A stretch of DNA of 33,695 nt from Holophagae bacterium (GCA_012516935.1 JAAYVZ010000031.1:1-33695), one strand, 5' to 3'; positions 14,526-23,084 are shown, numbered from the stretch's first letter. Notes: generated by a model from the letters alone, not told the origin. Made by a program: numbers and translations.

Positions 14526-16442
14526 TCAGTTGGTGGGCTTGGGATCGACATCGACGTACTCGGCGTCGACGACCTCGCCGTCGGCGGCCGGACCGGTCGG
14601 TTGGTCAGCCTGCGACTCCGCGCCGCCGCTCCCAGGCTGTGGCCCGACCCGACGGTAGATCTCCTCGGCCAGTCGGTGGGAGGCTTTCGTGAGTTTCTCG
14701 TACGCGGCGTCCATCGCCGGCTTTCTGGACTCCTCGATCGCCCGCTTGGCGTCCGCCAGCGCCGACTCGATCTCCTGCTTCTGCTCGGGCGGCAGCTTCT
14801 CCTGGTTCTCGTTGAGGAGCTTGTCGGTCGAGTAGATGAGGGTGTCGAGGCGGTTGCGCGATTCGACCTCCTCCCGGCGTTGCCGGTCGTCCTCGGCATG
14901 CTGCTCGGCCTCGCCAACCATGCGCTGGATCTCCTGCTCAGATAGGCCCGAGGACGAGGTGATCTGGATCTTTTGCTCCTTACCTGTGCCGAGGTCTTTG
15001 GCCGTGACGTGAAGAATGCCGTTAGCGTCGATGTCGAACGTCACCTCGATCTGCGGGATGCCGCGCGGCGCCGGGGGAATGCCGATGAGGTGGAAGTTCC
15101 CGAGAGGCCGGTTGTCGCGTGCCATCGGCCGTTCGCCCTGGAGGACGTGTACCTCGACCTGGGTCTGGTTGTCGTCGGCCGTGCTGTAGACCTTGGACTT
15201 GCGGCTCGGAATGGTGGTGTTGCGGGGGATCACGACGTCCATCACGCCGCCGAGAGTCTCGACGCCGAGCGAGAGGGGCGTGACGTCGAGCAGGAGCAGG
15301 TCCCGCACCTCGCCGCCGAGCACGCCAGCCTGAATTGCCGCGCCGACAGCTACGACCTCGTCGGGGTTGACACCCTTGTGTGGCTCCTTGCCGAAGAACT
15401 CGGTCACGAGCTTCTGGACCCGGGGGATACGGGTCGAACCGCCCACCAGGACGACCTCGTCGACCGCGCGCGGCTCGATGCCGGCGTCCTTGAGCGCTTG
15501 CCGGCACGGGCCTATGGTGCGCTGGATGATGTCTTCGGCGAGCTGCTCGAACTTGGCGCGTGACAGCCGCATCGACAGGTGGCGCGGCCCTGAAGCGTCC
15601 GCGGTGATGAACGGTAGGTTGATGTCCGCCTCCTGCACGCTCGAGAGCTCGCACTTGGCCTTCTCCGCCGCCTCCTTGAGGCGTTGGAGCGCCATACGGT
15701 CGCGCGATAGGTCGATCCCCTGGTCGCGGCGGAACTCTTCGGTGAGCCACTCGATGAGCCGCTGATCGATGTCGTCGCCGCCGAGGTGGGTGTCACCGTT
15801 GGTGGACTTGACCTCGACGACGCCCTCGCCGACCTCGAGAATGGAGATGTCGAAGGTGCCGCCACCGAAGTCGAAAACCGCGATCGTCTGATCTTTCTTC
15901 TTGTCGAGCCCATACGCAAGGGCAGCAGCGGTCGGCTCGTTGACGAGGCGGACGACGTCGAGCCCGGCGATCTGCCCGGCGTCCTTGGTGGCCTGGCGCT
16001 GCGAGTCGTTGAAGTACGCAGGAACGGTGATGACGGCCTTCTCGATCTTCTCACCGAGGTAGTCCTCGGCCGCCGCCTTGAGCTTCTGCAGCACCATCGC
16101 CGAGATCTCGGGCGGCGAGTAGATCCGACCGTCGATCTCGATTCGCGCCGTGTCGTTGTCCCCCCTCACCACGTGGTAGGAGAACATCTTGATCTCCCGC
16201 TCCACCTCCTCGAACCGTCGACCCATCAGGCGTTTGATCGAGAAAACCGTACGCTCCGGGTTGGTCACGGCCTGGCGCTTGGCGACTTGGCCGACCGGCC
16301 GCTCACCGTTGGCGTTGAAGGCGACGACGGACTGGGTGGTGCGGCTCCCTTCCTGGTTGGCGACCACCGTGGGCTTGCCACCCTCCATCACGGCAACCAC
16401 GGAGTTCGTGGTTCCCAGGTCAATTCCGATGATCTTTGACAT
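14526..16442 (-). CDS. dnaK: Molecular chaperone DnaK (Hsp70)
   Basis: A 638-residue ATP-dependent chaperone for folding and refolding of cytosolic proteins, and the likely co-repressor of HspR. The nucleotide-binding domain begins [19 protein letters not shown] and contains [20 protein letters not shown] and [14 protein letters not shown]. The substrate-binding domain carries [14 protein letters not shown] and the beta-basket, followed by a helical lid and a Gly/Pro-rich linker to the acidic end DAEYVDVD. Length is normal. ATG 16442 is preceded by AGGAGGG with an 8-nt spacer; the TTG further upstream is not needed. A sigma-70 promoter lies just upstream, with HspR-site-like repeats at the promoter and at the start codon. 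The stop is 8 nt before the next ORF, in a four-gene heat-shock operon. Confidence 0.98.
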   Translation of the reverse strand: MSKIIGIDLGTTNSVVAVMEGGKPTVVANQEGSRTTQSVVAFNANGERPVGQVAKRQAVTNPERTVFSIKRLMGRRFEEVEREIKMFSYHVVRGDNDTARIEIDGRIYSPPEISAMVLQKLKAAAEDYLGEKIEKAVITVPAYFNDSQRQATKDAGQIAGLDVVRLVNEPTAAALAYGLDKKKDQTIAVFDFGGGTFDISILEVGEGVVEVKSTNGDTHLGGDDIDQRLIEWLTEEFRRDQGIDLSRDRMALQRLKEAAEKAKCELSSVQEADINLPFITADASGPRHLSMRLSRAKFEQLAEDIIQRTIGPCRQALKDAGIEPRAVDEVVLVGGSTRIPRVQKLVTEFFGKEPHKGVNPDEVVAVGAAIQAGVLGGEVRDLLLLDVTPLSLGVETLGGVMDVVIPRNTTIPSRKSKVYSTADDNQTQVEVHVLQGERPMARDNRPLGNFHLIGIPPAPRGIPQIEVTFDIDANGILHVTAKDLGTGKEQKIQITSSSGLSEQEIQRMVGEAEQHAEDDRQRREEVESRNRLDTLIYSTDKLLNENQEKLPPEQKQEIESALADAKRAIEESRKPAMDAAYEKLTKASHRLAEEIYRRVGPQPGSGGAESQADQPTGPAADGEVVDAEYVDVDPKPTN

Positions 16443-16461
16443 TGATAGGACCCTCCTCAAG
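16441..16461. promoter_or_regulatory. HspR-site-like inverted repeat over the dnaK ribosome site
   Basis: On the minus strand the halves are CTTGAGG and TATCAAT with exactly 7 bp between. Compared with the HspR operator HAIR (CTTGAGT-N7-ACTCAAG), 10 of 14 arm positions match. It covers the ribosome site and touches the ATG of dnaK. Confidence 0.35.
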
Positions 16462-16477
16462 TCATCCTCAGGAGTGC

Positions 16478-16506
16478 AATCTAGAACCTGAGCGAAGAGT
16501 TGTCAA
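16478..16506 (-). promoter_or_regulatory. Sigma-70 promoter of the dnaK operon
   Basis: On the minus strand, TTGACA (16501-16506) is followed after 17 bp by TAGATT (16478-16483). The -35 is a perfect consensus. The TGA inside this TTGACA is also the stop codon of the upstream DUF4388 gene (16503-16505), so promoter and gene end are fused. Transcription would start about 30 nt before the dnaK ATG. Confidence 0.65.
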
Positions 16507-16507
16507 G
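16487..16507. promoter_or_regulatory. HspR-site-like inverted repeat overlapping the dnaK -35
   Basis: On the minus strand the halves are CTTGACA and GCTCAGG with exactly 7 bp between; 10 of 14 arm positions match the HAIR operator. The left half contains the -35 hexamer, so binding here would block RNA polymerase. With the second site at 16441-16461, this suggests HspR repression of the operon that encodes it. Confidence 0.4.
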
Positions 16508-17783
16508 GTGTCACAAGCGTGACAGCCTGGCCAGGTTCCGAATCCTCGGGGGGCGGCTCCAGCCTCACGCCGAGGATCAGGTCTGGGTCCGGCGTCCCGT
16601 CGAAGGCGCTCCCCGAGAGCTGGACTGTCTGCTCCCGAGTCACGTACCGATACGGGCGTCCCCAAGGGTCGCTCAGGCGCTCCTGACCGACGTAGCGTTC
16701 GTGCACGAGCTCGGCGAGGGTATCCGGGTATGCCCCGACGAGCGCCGCCCGGCCCTGGACGATCTGCCAGAGGCCGAACATGCGAGCCCACGACACGGTG
16801 GTGGCAAAGCGCGGCATCAGCTTGTCGGACGGGCCGAACACCGGGTTCAGCGGGTTGCGGCGTGCCACCACGAAGGAGAGCACCAGCAACGGGAGGAGCG
16901 CGACCAGCAGCCACGGCATTCGTGGGGTCTCGGAAGCGGAGACCGCAAGCGCGGTGCTCTGCGCCAGGGCAGCGCGCGAGATCTCGTCGCGTGTCGCCGG
17001 CCTGACCAGGGCGCGGGTGAGCAGCGCGTACAGGGCTTTGCAGGTCTCGAAGTCGCCGTGCGGGCTCCGCCGTACGATGTCGTCCACGGTGTTGAGGCCG
17101 TCCACGAGCGCGAGGACATCCGCTTCGGTGGCGGAGATTCGGAGGCGATCCGAACCGGTCGGGGGGGCCATCTCCGTCGCAACGAGGTCGAGGTCGGCTT
17201 CCTCGAGCATCTCCTCATCGGGTGCCACTTCCACCTTCTTGGCCGCTGGCGTGGATACGAAGACGATGCCTCGGTGCGGGATGCGTTTTTCGATAATCGG
17301 CCACTCGTCGAGCATCCGTGCGCCTTCCATGAGGATGCTCTCGGCGCCCATGGGGGCGACGAGCTCGGCGTCGTAGTCGACCGAGGTCTCCTGCGAGAAG
17401 TGGTAGTCGCCGTTCTGCCAGCGGAAGACGCGAAAGATGATCTGCAGGATCTGCTTCTCGAGGGCCTTGCGGAGCTCTTCCCTGGAGATGATCGAGTGCC
17501 GCAGCAGAATGTGGCCGAGCCGCTCGAGCGTCTCCATTTGCGTACGGAGCGCGGCCTCGAGCTCCGTCTGGCTTACCCCTCCGGTTTTGAGCAGCACCTG
17601 CCCGAGGCGGTCCTCCAGCCGCTTGTTGAGGGAGTCGGCCCCGACCACACGACCTTCCAGGAACGAGATGGTGACTACGTCCTCGGATGAGCGCAGGGTG
17701 AGGACTCCGGTCTTCCTCTGCAAGCCGATGAGCTGGAAGATGTCGGCCAGGGAGAAGTCCTTGAGAGTGCCTTCGAGAGCCAT
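16503..17783 (-). CDS. DUF4388 (PatA-N-like) protein with a membrane helix and a pseudopilin-like C-terminal domain
   Basis: A 426-residue protein with an unusual domain order. Residues 1-135 are a DUF4388/PatA-N-type region: MALEGTLKDFSLADIFQLIGLQRKTGVLTL, then FLEGRVVGADS and the paired helical repeats ALRTQMETLERLGHILLRHSIIS. Residues about 215-265 look like a small winged-helix-like segment (DVLALVDGLNTVDDIVRRS). A single transmembrane helix lies at 289-306 (MPWLLVALLPLLVLSFVVA). Residues 345-405 resemble the C-terminal domain of GspG/type II pseudopilins: YPDTLAELV followed by DPWGRPYRYV. DUF4388 proteins are usually signalling or polar-organising modules; the C-terminal part would be outside the cytoplasm. 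The ATG at 17783 has GGAGG 5 nt upstream and lies 2 nt after the previous gene's stop. The stop codon is inside the dnaK -35. Confidence 0.75.
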   Translation of the reverse strand: MALEGTLKDFSLADIFQLIGLQRKTGVLTLRSSEDVVTISFLEGRVVGADSLNKRLEDRLGQVLLKTGGVSQTELEAALRTQMETLERLGHILLRHSIISREELRKALEKQILQIIFRVFRWQNGDYHFSQETSVDYDAELVAPMGAESILMEGARMLDEWPIIEKRIPHRGIVFVSTPAAKKVEVAPDEEMLEEADLDLVATEMAPPTGSDRLRISATEADVLALVDGLNTVDDIVRRSPHGDFETCKALYALLTRALVRPATRDEISRAALAQSTALAVSASETPRMPWLLVALLPLLVLSFVVARRNPLNPVFGPSDKLMPRFATTVSWARMFGLWQIVQGRAALVGAYPDTLAELVHERYVGQERLSDPWGRPYRYVTREQTVQLSGSAFDGTPDPDLILGVRLEPPPEDSEPGQAVTLVTP

Positions 17784-17785
17784 CG

Positions 17786-19642
17786 CTACCTCCGCCCTCG
17801 CTTCAGGACCTGGACGGTGACCAGGCAGGCCGCCCAAAGTGCGAGACCCGGCAGCGCCGGCAGCCAGACCGGCGACAGCGCGAGCGCCGGGGCCACGAGC
17901 AGAGGGATCCAAATGGCTCCAATTGCAGCTCCCAGTACCGCGAGCGGGGCGAGCACCACGGCTGGCCAGACGGCACCCGTCGTGGCAAGGCCGAGGCCGG
18001 GTACGACGACGTCGACCAACCGGCTCTCCCATGCGAGCAGCGTCTGGCGCCGACCGAGCTGGGCGCGCTTCGCCATCTGCGTCTCGATGGCGACCATGTC
18101 CTTCTTGAGAAAAATGTTGACACACTGCGTGCAGTAGGTCTGACTCTCGGTCGAGAGCTTGCAGCGTCGACAAAACGGCCGTCCGCACTTGGCGCATGCG
18201 GTTGCCAGTCCGTGGTGACGCCGCAAGAGAAAGTGCCCTACCGCCAGCAACAGTGAGAACAGAGCGCCCACAGTCAAGGGGTGCGTGTACGAGCGTTCGC
18301 GGGCCAGGGGTGGAGGGAGCAAACCCTGGTTGAGAAGCACGATGGGGTCCTTGCGCCCCAGCAGGGCCAGGGCATCGGCATGGTCGAAGGAAGGCAGCAT
18401 GAGCTGGTGGCTGCGACCTTTGGTGAGCTGGCTGAAGAGCGCGGGATCGGCGGCTTTGGCCGCGGCCATCGCCGCCTCGCTCTCGGGAAACAGGTATGTC
18501 TGCGCCAAGGTCAACGCCAGGTTGTAGTTGGAGACAACCAATTGGGTGCCGCGGTCGCGGGCGGTCTGGAACGCCTGCAAGGCTGCGTTGAAGTCGTTGT
18601 CGAGATAGTTCACGACGCCGAGCGAGAGCGCAAGTGGGCCGTCTTGAGGGCTCAGCCGCAACCCCTCACGGTAGGACCAGGCGGCGGCGTCGAGCTGGCC
18701 GTGCTGTCTGTAGGCATCGCCGAGAAGCCGGTAATAGTCAGCCTCGCCTCCGAACACGTCGACGAGGCCGGCCAAGTCCTCGACCGCCTGCGGGTCGTAG
18801 CGTTGCTCTGCCAGGGCACTGGTCGCCCGGAGAATAGGGTTGGGCGGATGGGTGACGGATCGGGTTGCCATCTCCGTTAGCAGTGGAGTCGCAGCCACGA
18901 ACGCCAGCAGCACGCCGCCGGTCGCCTTACCAGCCGGCGTGAGGTATGCCCAGCAGAGCGCGAACACCCACAGCGCCTCCCACAGCGGATCACCTCCCAC
19001 GAAAAGCGGTAAGCCGACGATGAAAAGGTTGAGCACGAAGGCATTGGGCCCGAGGCGGAGCTGTGCTCCCAGCTCGGTGAGGTCGTGCCAAAGCAACGCG
19101 AGGCCGTGTCTCACGCCGAGCAGCGCCCCCACCACGACAACGATGAGCAAGGCGAGCACCAGAGCGAGAAGCAGCGATGGCCAGGTGAAATGGCTGAATC
19201 GTTGGTCGTTGAAAAGAGCTATCACACCGCGCCCCAGGGACGCGAGCCCCGATCCCACGGCACCCCGGCGCAGGGCGAGCGTTCCCCGCGCCAACCATGC
19301 CTCGGGGTTTTCCGGATCGAGGACCACGGCGTGGCGGAGCAGCGTGATTGCGGTGTCGGGAGGCATGGCCCGCGCCCGCACCACGAGCGCGGTGGCCAAC
19401 GGGGTCAAACGGGTGAGGCCGAGGTTCGAGGCCAGGTGCCTGATCTCGTCGACCTGGTCCTTGAGCGTGTCGAGCTTCTGGTTGTCGATGCTCTGCGAGA
19501 GGCGGGCCCACACCTGCTCGATATCGCCCCCACGAGTCTCCGCGGACGGTTGTGCGCCCGCCGCGGCGGCAAGCAGGAAGAGCCCGACGACGATGCTAGC
19601 GACTCGTCGCCACCAGTTGCAGCCTGAGCTGGTAGAGCACAT
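17786..19642 (-). CDS. Polytopic membrane protein with TPR repeats and a zinc ribbon
   Basis: A 618-residue protein. It has a signal peptide or anchor (about 14-30), then a helical periplasmic segment with a TPR-like unit (97-143). Transmembrane stretches are at about 154-177, 201-215, 219-236 and 241-255. A second TPR set (about 270-395, for example ADYYRLLGDAYRQHGQLDAAAWSYREGL) follows. Another membrane helix is at 455-473. Then comes a six-cysteine zinc-ribbon-like block, C483, C486, C491, C494, C504 and C507, and a final hydrophobic region (about 555-612). Similar TPR/zinc-ribbon membrane proteins are known as hypothetical proteins only. The only in-frame ATG near the signal peptide is 19642, which overlaps the upstream DUF1844 gene by 47 nt; the open frame further upstream lies antisense to noncoding DNA and is a shadow. 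Confidence 0.75.
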   Translation of the reverse strand: MCSTSSGCNWWRRVASIVVGLFLLAAAAGAQPSAETRGGDIEQVWARLSQSIDNQKLDTLKDQVDEIRHLASNLGLTRLTPLATALVVRARAMPPDTAITLLRHAVVLDPENPEAWLARGTLALRRGAVGSGLASLGRGVIALFNDQRFSHFTWPSLLLALVLALLIVVVVGALLGVRHGLALLWHDLTELGAQLRLGPNAFVLNLFIVGLPLFVGGDPLWEALWVFALCWAYLTPAGKATGGVLLAFVAATPLLTEMATRSVTHPPNPILRATSALAEQRYDPQAVEDLAGLVDVFGGEADYYRLLGDAYRQHGQLDAAAWSYREGLRLSPQDGPLALSLGVVNYLDNDFNAALQAFQTARDRGTQLVVSNYNLALTLAQTYLFPESEAAMAAAKAADPALFSQLTKGRSHQLMLPSFDHADALALLGRKDPIVLLNQGLLPPPLARERSYTHPLTVGALFSLLLAVGHFLLRRHHGLATACAKCGRPFCRRCKLSTESQTYCTQCVNIFLKKDMVAIETQMAKRAQLGRRQTLLAWESRLVDVVVPGLGLATTGAVWPAVVLAPLAVLGAAIGAIWIPLLVAPALALSPVWLPALPGLALWAACLVTVQVLKRGRR

Positions 19643-20018
19643 CGTCCAGGACCTTCGCTTCCTGGAGGGACGCGTGGGCCCGCGCCCGCTCCTGTACCAC
19701 AGCCAGCATGTCGAGGAATAGACGAGCCGCGTCGGGGTTACGGGGCACCCCGGGGACCTGCCCCGTGAGGAAGGCCATCGCGTACTGGGCCAGGAAATCC
19801 ACCGTGTCGAGCAAGACCTGGGACGGTAGCGCGGCGTGCCCAGCCTCGCGAGGGCTCGGCTGCGGGGGCTCAGGTGGAGGTGGAATGGGGGCAGGAAGCT
19901 CTGCAGGCTGCGGGGGCTCGGGCGGTGACAGGTCGACATCGTGGCGGGCTTCGCCCTCCGGAGTGAGCCATCGCCGATCGATGACCTTCACCTGCTTGCG
20001 ATCCGGCCGATCCTCCAC
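19596..20018 (-). CDS. DUF1844-family protein
   Basis: A 140-residue soluble protein. Residues 9-25 (QVKVIDRRWLTPEGEAR) match the conserved start of DUF1844 proteins. A proline-rich linker with PPEPPQP-type repeats spans about 31-56. The conserved DUF1844 helix pair is at 66-138: DTVDFLAQYAMAFLTGQVPG, then DAARLFLDMLAVVQERARA and VLDDVLYQLRLQLV. DUF1844 is widespread in Acidobacteriota and deltaproteobacteria and has no known function. The GTG at 20018 is chosen because GAGGAGG lies 6 nt upstream; the longer ORF to 20135 has no ribosome site and a different composition. The gene is divergent from mazG and overlaps the next gene (TPR/zinc-ribbon) by 47 nt, so they are probably translated together. 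Confidence 0.8.
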   Translation of the reverse strand: MEDRPDRKQVKVIDRRWLTPEGEARHDVDLSPPEPPQPAELPAPIPPPPEPPQPSPREAGHAALPSQVLLDTVDFLAQYAMAFLTGQVPGVPRNPDAARLFLDMLAVVQERARAHASLQEAKVLDDVLYQLRLQLVATSR

Positions 20019-20119
20019 TGCTGCCTCCTCGACGCTGGCCCATCTTACGCGGTCGGATCTGGCCAGACAAGCCACAGCGTCCGGAACCGGAGCCGGCGGA
20101 GCCGCGCAGCAGCCGGCGC

Positions 20120-20125
20120 TATACT
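20120..20125 (+). promoter_or_regulatory. -10 box placed for leaderless transcription of mazG
   Basis: TATACT ends 8 nt before the ATG at 20134 and there is no ribosome site between them. No good -35 is visible. The predicted first base of the transcript is within a few nucleotides of the A of ATG. Confidence 0.45.
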
Positions 20126-20133
20126 CCCCAGCC

Positions 20134-20961
20134 ATGACGAACGCCGCCGTCTTCGTTTCGCTGGTCGAGCTTTGTGAGCGTCTGCGGGCTCCCGCGGGGT
20201 GCCCGTGGGACCGGGAGCAGACGCTCGAGAGCTTGCGGGCCTACATCATCGAGGAAGCGTACGAGGTGATCGATGCCATCTCGGCCGGTGACCAAGAGCA
20301 GCTTGCCGGCGAGCTCGGCGACCTCCTCTTCCAGATCGTGCTCGTCGCCCAACTCGCCCGCGAACGGGGCTGGTTCGACATCGCCGACGTGTGCGAAAAA
20401 ATCCACGCCAAGATGGTCCGCCGGCACCCTCACGTCTTCGGCGGCGACGAGGTCGACGACGCCGCCCAGGTGGTCCGCAACTGGGAGACGATCAAACAGC
20501 GGGAGCGCACCAAGGTTGGGGCCTTGGCCGGGGTTCCGCGCTCCCTGCCGGCCCTGCTCAAGGCCCGTCGGATGACCGAAAAGGCGGCTGCGCTGGGGCT
20601 GGTCTGGGGCGAGGTCGCGCCCCCGGACGGGGCGGTCGCGCGGGCTCTGGCCCAGGCGCCCGCCGTCGCTCACCACGCCTTGGCGCGCAGGGACAAGCAG
20701 GAGGTGGCCACCGAGCTGGGTGAGGCGCTCTTTTTCCTCGCCGATCTGGCGCGCCGGCTCGGAATCGACCCCGAGGCGGCTTTGCAGGCGACGAACGAGG
20801 AGTTCGCTCGCCGGTTCGCCGCCGTCGAGGACGGCGCGACGGAGTACGGCACGAGTGTGCGCGAGCTCGATCCGTCTGCACGCGCCGAGCTGTGGCTCAC
20901 CCCAAGCGGCGGCGGAAGCGCATCCGGGCCAGCAGGAGGATCGCCACCCCGAGACCGGTGA
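20134..20961 (+). CDS. mazG: Nucleoside triphosphate pyrophosphohydrolase MazG
   Basis: A 275-residue double-domain MazG that hydrolyses NTPs, and probably aberrant ones, to NMP and pyrophosphate. The first domain contains CPWDREQTLESLRAYIIEEAYEVIDAI (23-49) and ELGDLLFQIVLVAQLARE (60-77), supplying the E-E-x-x-E...E-x-x-D metal site. KVRRHPHVFGG-type and NWETIK segments are as usual. The second domain has ELGEALFFLADLARRLGIDPEAAL, where the usual D of ELGDLLF is replaced by E. The C-terminus beyond residue 255 is Gly/Ser/Pro-rich and not part of the family. That tail is read from DNA that is antisense to the ABC permease gene (overlap 20897-20961). The ATG has no Shine-Dalgarno but a -10 box ends 8 nt before it. 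Confidence 0.94.
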   Translation: MTNAAVFVSLVELCERLRAPAGCPWDREQTLESLRAYIIEEAYEVIDAISAGDQEQLAGELGDLLFQIVLVAQLARERGWFDIADVCEKIHAKMVRRHPHVFGGDEVDDAAQVVRNWETIKQRERTKVGALAGVPRSLPALLKARRMTEKAAALGLVWGEVAPPDGAVARALAQAPAVAHHALARRDKQEVATELGEALFFLADLARRLGIDPEAALQATNEEFARRFAAVEDGATEYGTSVRELDPSARAELWLTPSGGGSASGPAGGSPPRDR

Positions 20962-21988
20962 GCGCCAGTGCTTGCGGCCACAGCACCTCGATCCCGATGC
21001 CCTTGAGAAAGATGCCGCGCAGAATCGTGATGTAGTACCGCAGTGGTACGAGGTAGGTCACGAGCTGGAAGCCCTTGGGCATGTTCTGGATCGGAAAGGC
21101 GAAACCGGAGAGGTAGATCTGCGGCATCATGAAGACGAACGCCGTCAGCATCATCGCCTGCTGCTGGGTGCGGGAGATCGTCGAGATGAGCAACCCCAGC
21201 CCCAGGTTGCAGAGCATGAACGGCACGGTGAAGGCGAGCAGGGTGAGGAGCGAGCCGCGCAGCGGTACTCGGAACCAGAACAGCGCCACCGGCAGGGTTG
21301 AGAGCGCCTCGACCAGACCCACGAGCGCGTAGGGGATGAGCTTCCCCAGGATGAGATGGCCCGGGGTGAGCGGGGTGACCAGGAGCTGCTCGAGGGTGCC
21401 GGTCTCGCTCTCACGAACGATCGCCATCGCCGTGAGCATCATTGTCATGATCATGAGGATGAGTGAGAGGACCGCGGGTACCATGAAGTTGCGGCTGGCC
21501 AGATCGGGGTTGTAGAGCACCACCGGGCGCAGCTCGACGAGGGGCCGCACCCCGGCCGCCGCCACCGAGCGGAGCACTCCGTTCGCGTACCCGAGGGCGG
21601 CGCTACCCGACATCGCGTCAGAGCCGTCGGTGAGCAGCTGTACGGTCCCGACCCGCCCGGCGTTCCGTTCGGCCGCGAAGCCGGCCGGGATGGTGAGAGC
21701 CACGCGAGCGGTGCCGTCCTGCAAGAGCCGATCGAGTCCGTTCTGGTCGTCGACGCGGCCAGTGACACGGAAGTAGGTGGAGCCCTCGAACCGCTGCACG
21801 AGCCTCCGGCTCTCCGCACTGCGGTCGAGGTCGCACACCGCGAGCTCGACGTGGCGCACATCGGTGGTTGCCGCGTAGCCCAGGATGACGAGCTGGAAGG
21901 CCGGCGCAAGGAAGAGGATGGGCAGGATCTTCGGGTCGCGGCGAAGCTGCCGCAGCTCCTTGACCAGGATGACGAGGAGCGCGCGCAT
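20897..21988 (-). CDS. ABC-2 type transporter permease (YbhR/YbhS-like), distal copy
   Basis: A 363-residue inner-membrane permease. It has one N-terminal helix (about 20-40), a large periplasmic region (about 45-170) and five or six helices in the C-terminal half, including LSLILMIMTMMLTAMAIV and VGLVEALSTLPVALFWF. The GTLEQLLVTPLTPGHLILGKLIPY segment is the conserved coupling/ABC-2 signature. LSGFAFPIQNMPKGFQLVTYLVPLRYYITILRGIFLKG is typical of the YhgE/YbhR family. It is paralogous to the preceding permease, and together they form the membrane heterodimer. Its ATG overlaps the stop of that gene by one base (TGATG). It is the last gene of the tetR-led operon, and its 3' end overlaps mazG on the other strand by 65 bp. 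Confidence 0.9.
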   Translation of the reverse strand: MRALLVILVKELRQLRRDPKILPILFLAPAFQLVILGYAATTDVRHVELAVCDLDRSAESRRLVQRFEGSTYFRVTGRVDDQNGLDRLLQDGTARVALTIPAGFAAERNAGRVGTVQLLTDGSDAMSGSAALGYANGVLRSVAAAGVRPLVELRPVVLYNPDLASRNFMVPAVLSLILMIMTMMLTAMAIVRESETGTLEQLLVTPLTPGHLILGKLIPYALVGLVEALSTLPVALFWFRVPLRGSLLTLLAFTVPFMLCNLGLGLLISTISRTQQQAMMLTAFVFMMPQIYLSGFAFPIQNMPKGFQLVTYLVPLRYYITILRGIFLKGIGIEVLWPQALALTGLGVAILLLARMRFRRRLG

Positions 21989-23084
21989 CAGAGGCTCCTC
22001 ACCGTGCGGGCGGTGGCCAGCGAGCCGACGACGGTCGCGTAAACGACCAGCCCTACGACCTGCTGCCACCACATCTCGGGGCCCGCACCCTTGAGCACGA
22101 TCGCCCGCAGCGCCACCAGGAAGTAGCGCGCCGGCACGATGTGGCTGATCCACTGCAACGCCTCGGGCATCGAGGAGATCGGGAAAATGAAGCCGGACAG
22201 GAGCATGGTCGGGAGCATCGAGGACAGCAGGCTGACCTGGAACGCAACCTGCTGGGTCTCGGCCAGAGTCGAGATGAGCACGCCCCAGCCCAGACCACCG
22301 AGGAGGTAGAGCACCGTCACGACCGCCAGCCAGCCGAGCGAGCCACGGATCGGCACGTCGAACAGCGCCCATGCCAGCGTCAGCGAGGCGGCCGCCGCCG
22401 CCGAGGCGATCACGAGGTAAGGTAGGGTCTTGCCGATCAGAAGCTCGAGCGCCATCAGGGGCGTGGCGCGCAGCGACTCGAGGGTGCCCCGCTCCTTCTC
22501 CCGCACCACCGCGAGGGCGGTGGCAATCACGGCGGTGATCATGAGGATGAATGCCACGAGGCCAGGCACCAAAAAACGTGCCGACGCAAGGTCGGGGTTG
22601 TACCAGACGAGCGGCGCCGCGAGCGCTGGCCCGGTGCCGCTGACACGCACCAGTGGCGTCACGCTGGCGACGATCTGCTGGGCATACGCCAGCACCGTAT
22701 TGGCGGTCTGGGAGTCGGAGCCGTCGAGGACGAGCTGAAGCGTCGTGAAGCGGTGAGCGGCGAGGTCCGCGCCGTAACCGGAGGGCACGACGAGGGCCAC
22801 CTGGGCGTGACCGGTGTCGAGCCACCGGTCCAGCTCGCGAACGTCACGGGTGGTGCCGATATGGTCGAAGTGGCCGCTCGAGAGGAACGCCCGAGCCACC
22901 TCACGGGCCGCGCGGCTGCCGTCCTGGTCGACGATGACGAGGCGGATGTGCTCGACGTCGAACGAAAGGGCGTACCCGTAGATCAGGACCAGTGCCACCG
23001 GCATGAGGACGAGCGTGAAGACGACCCGCCAGTCGCGGCGGAGCTGGAGTAGCTCTTTGACGGCCACGGCCAGGGTGCGGCGGA

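Noticed and set aside
14230-14658. 142-codon plus-strand frame opposite the unknown ORF between dnaK and hspR
   Set aside because: It runs antisense into the end of dnaK; the minus-strand frame has better codon bias, a ribosome site and overlapping junctions.
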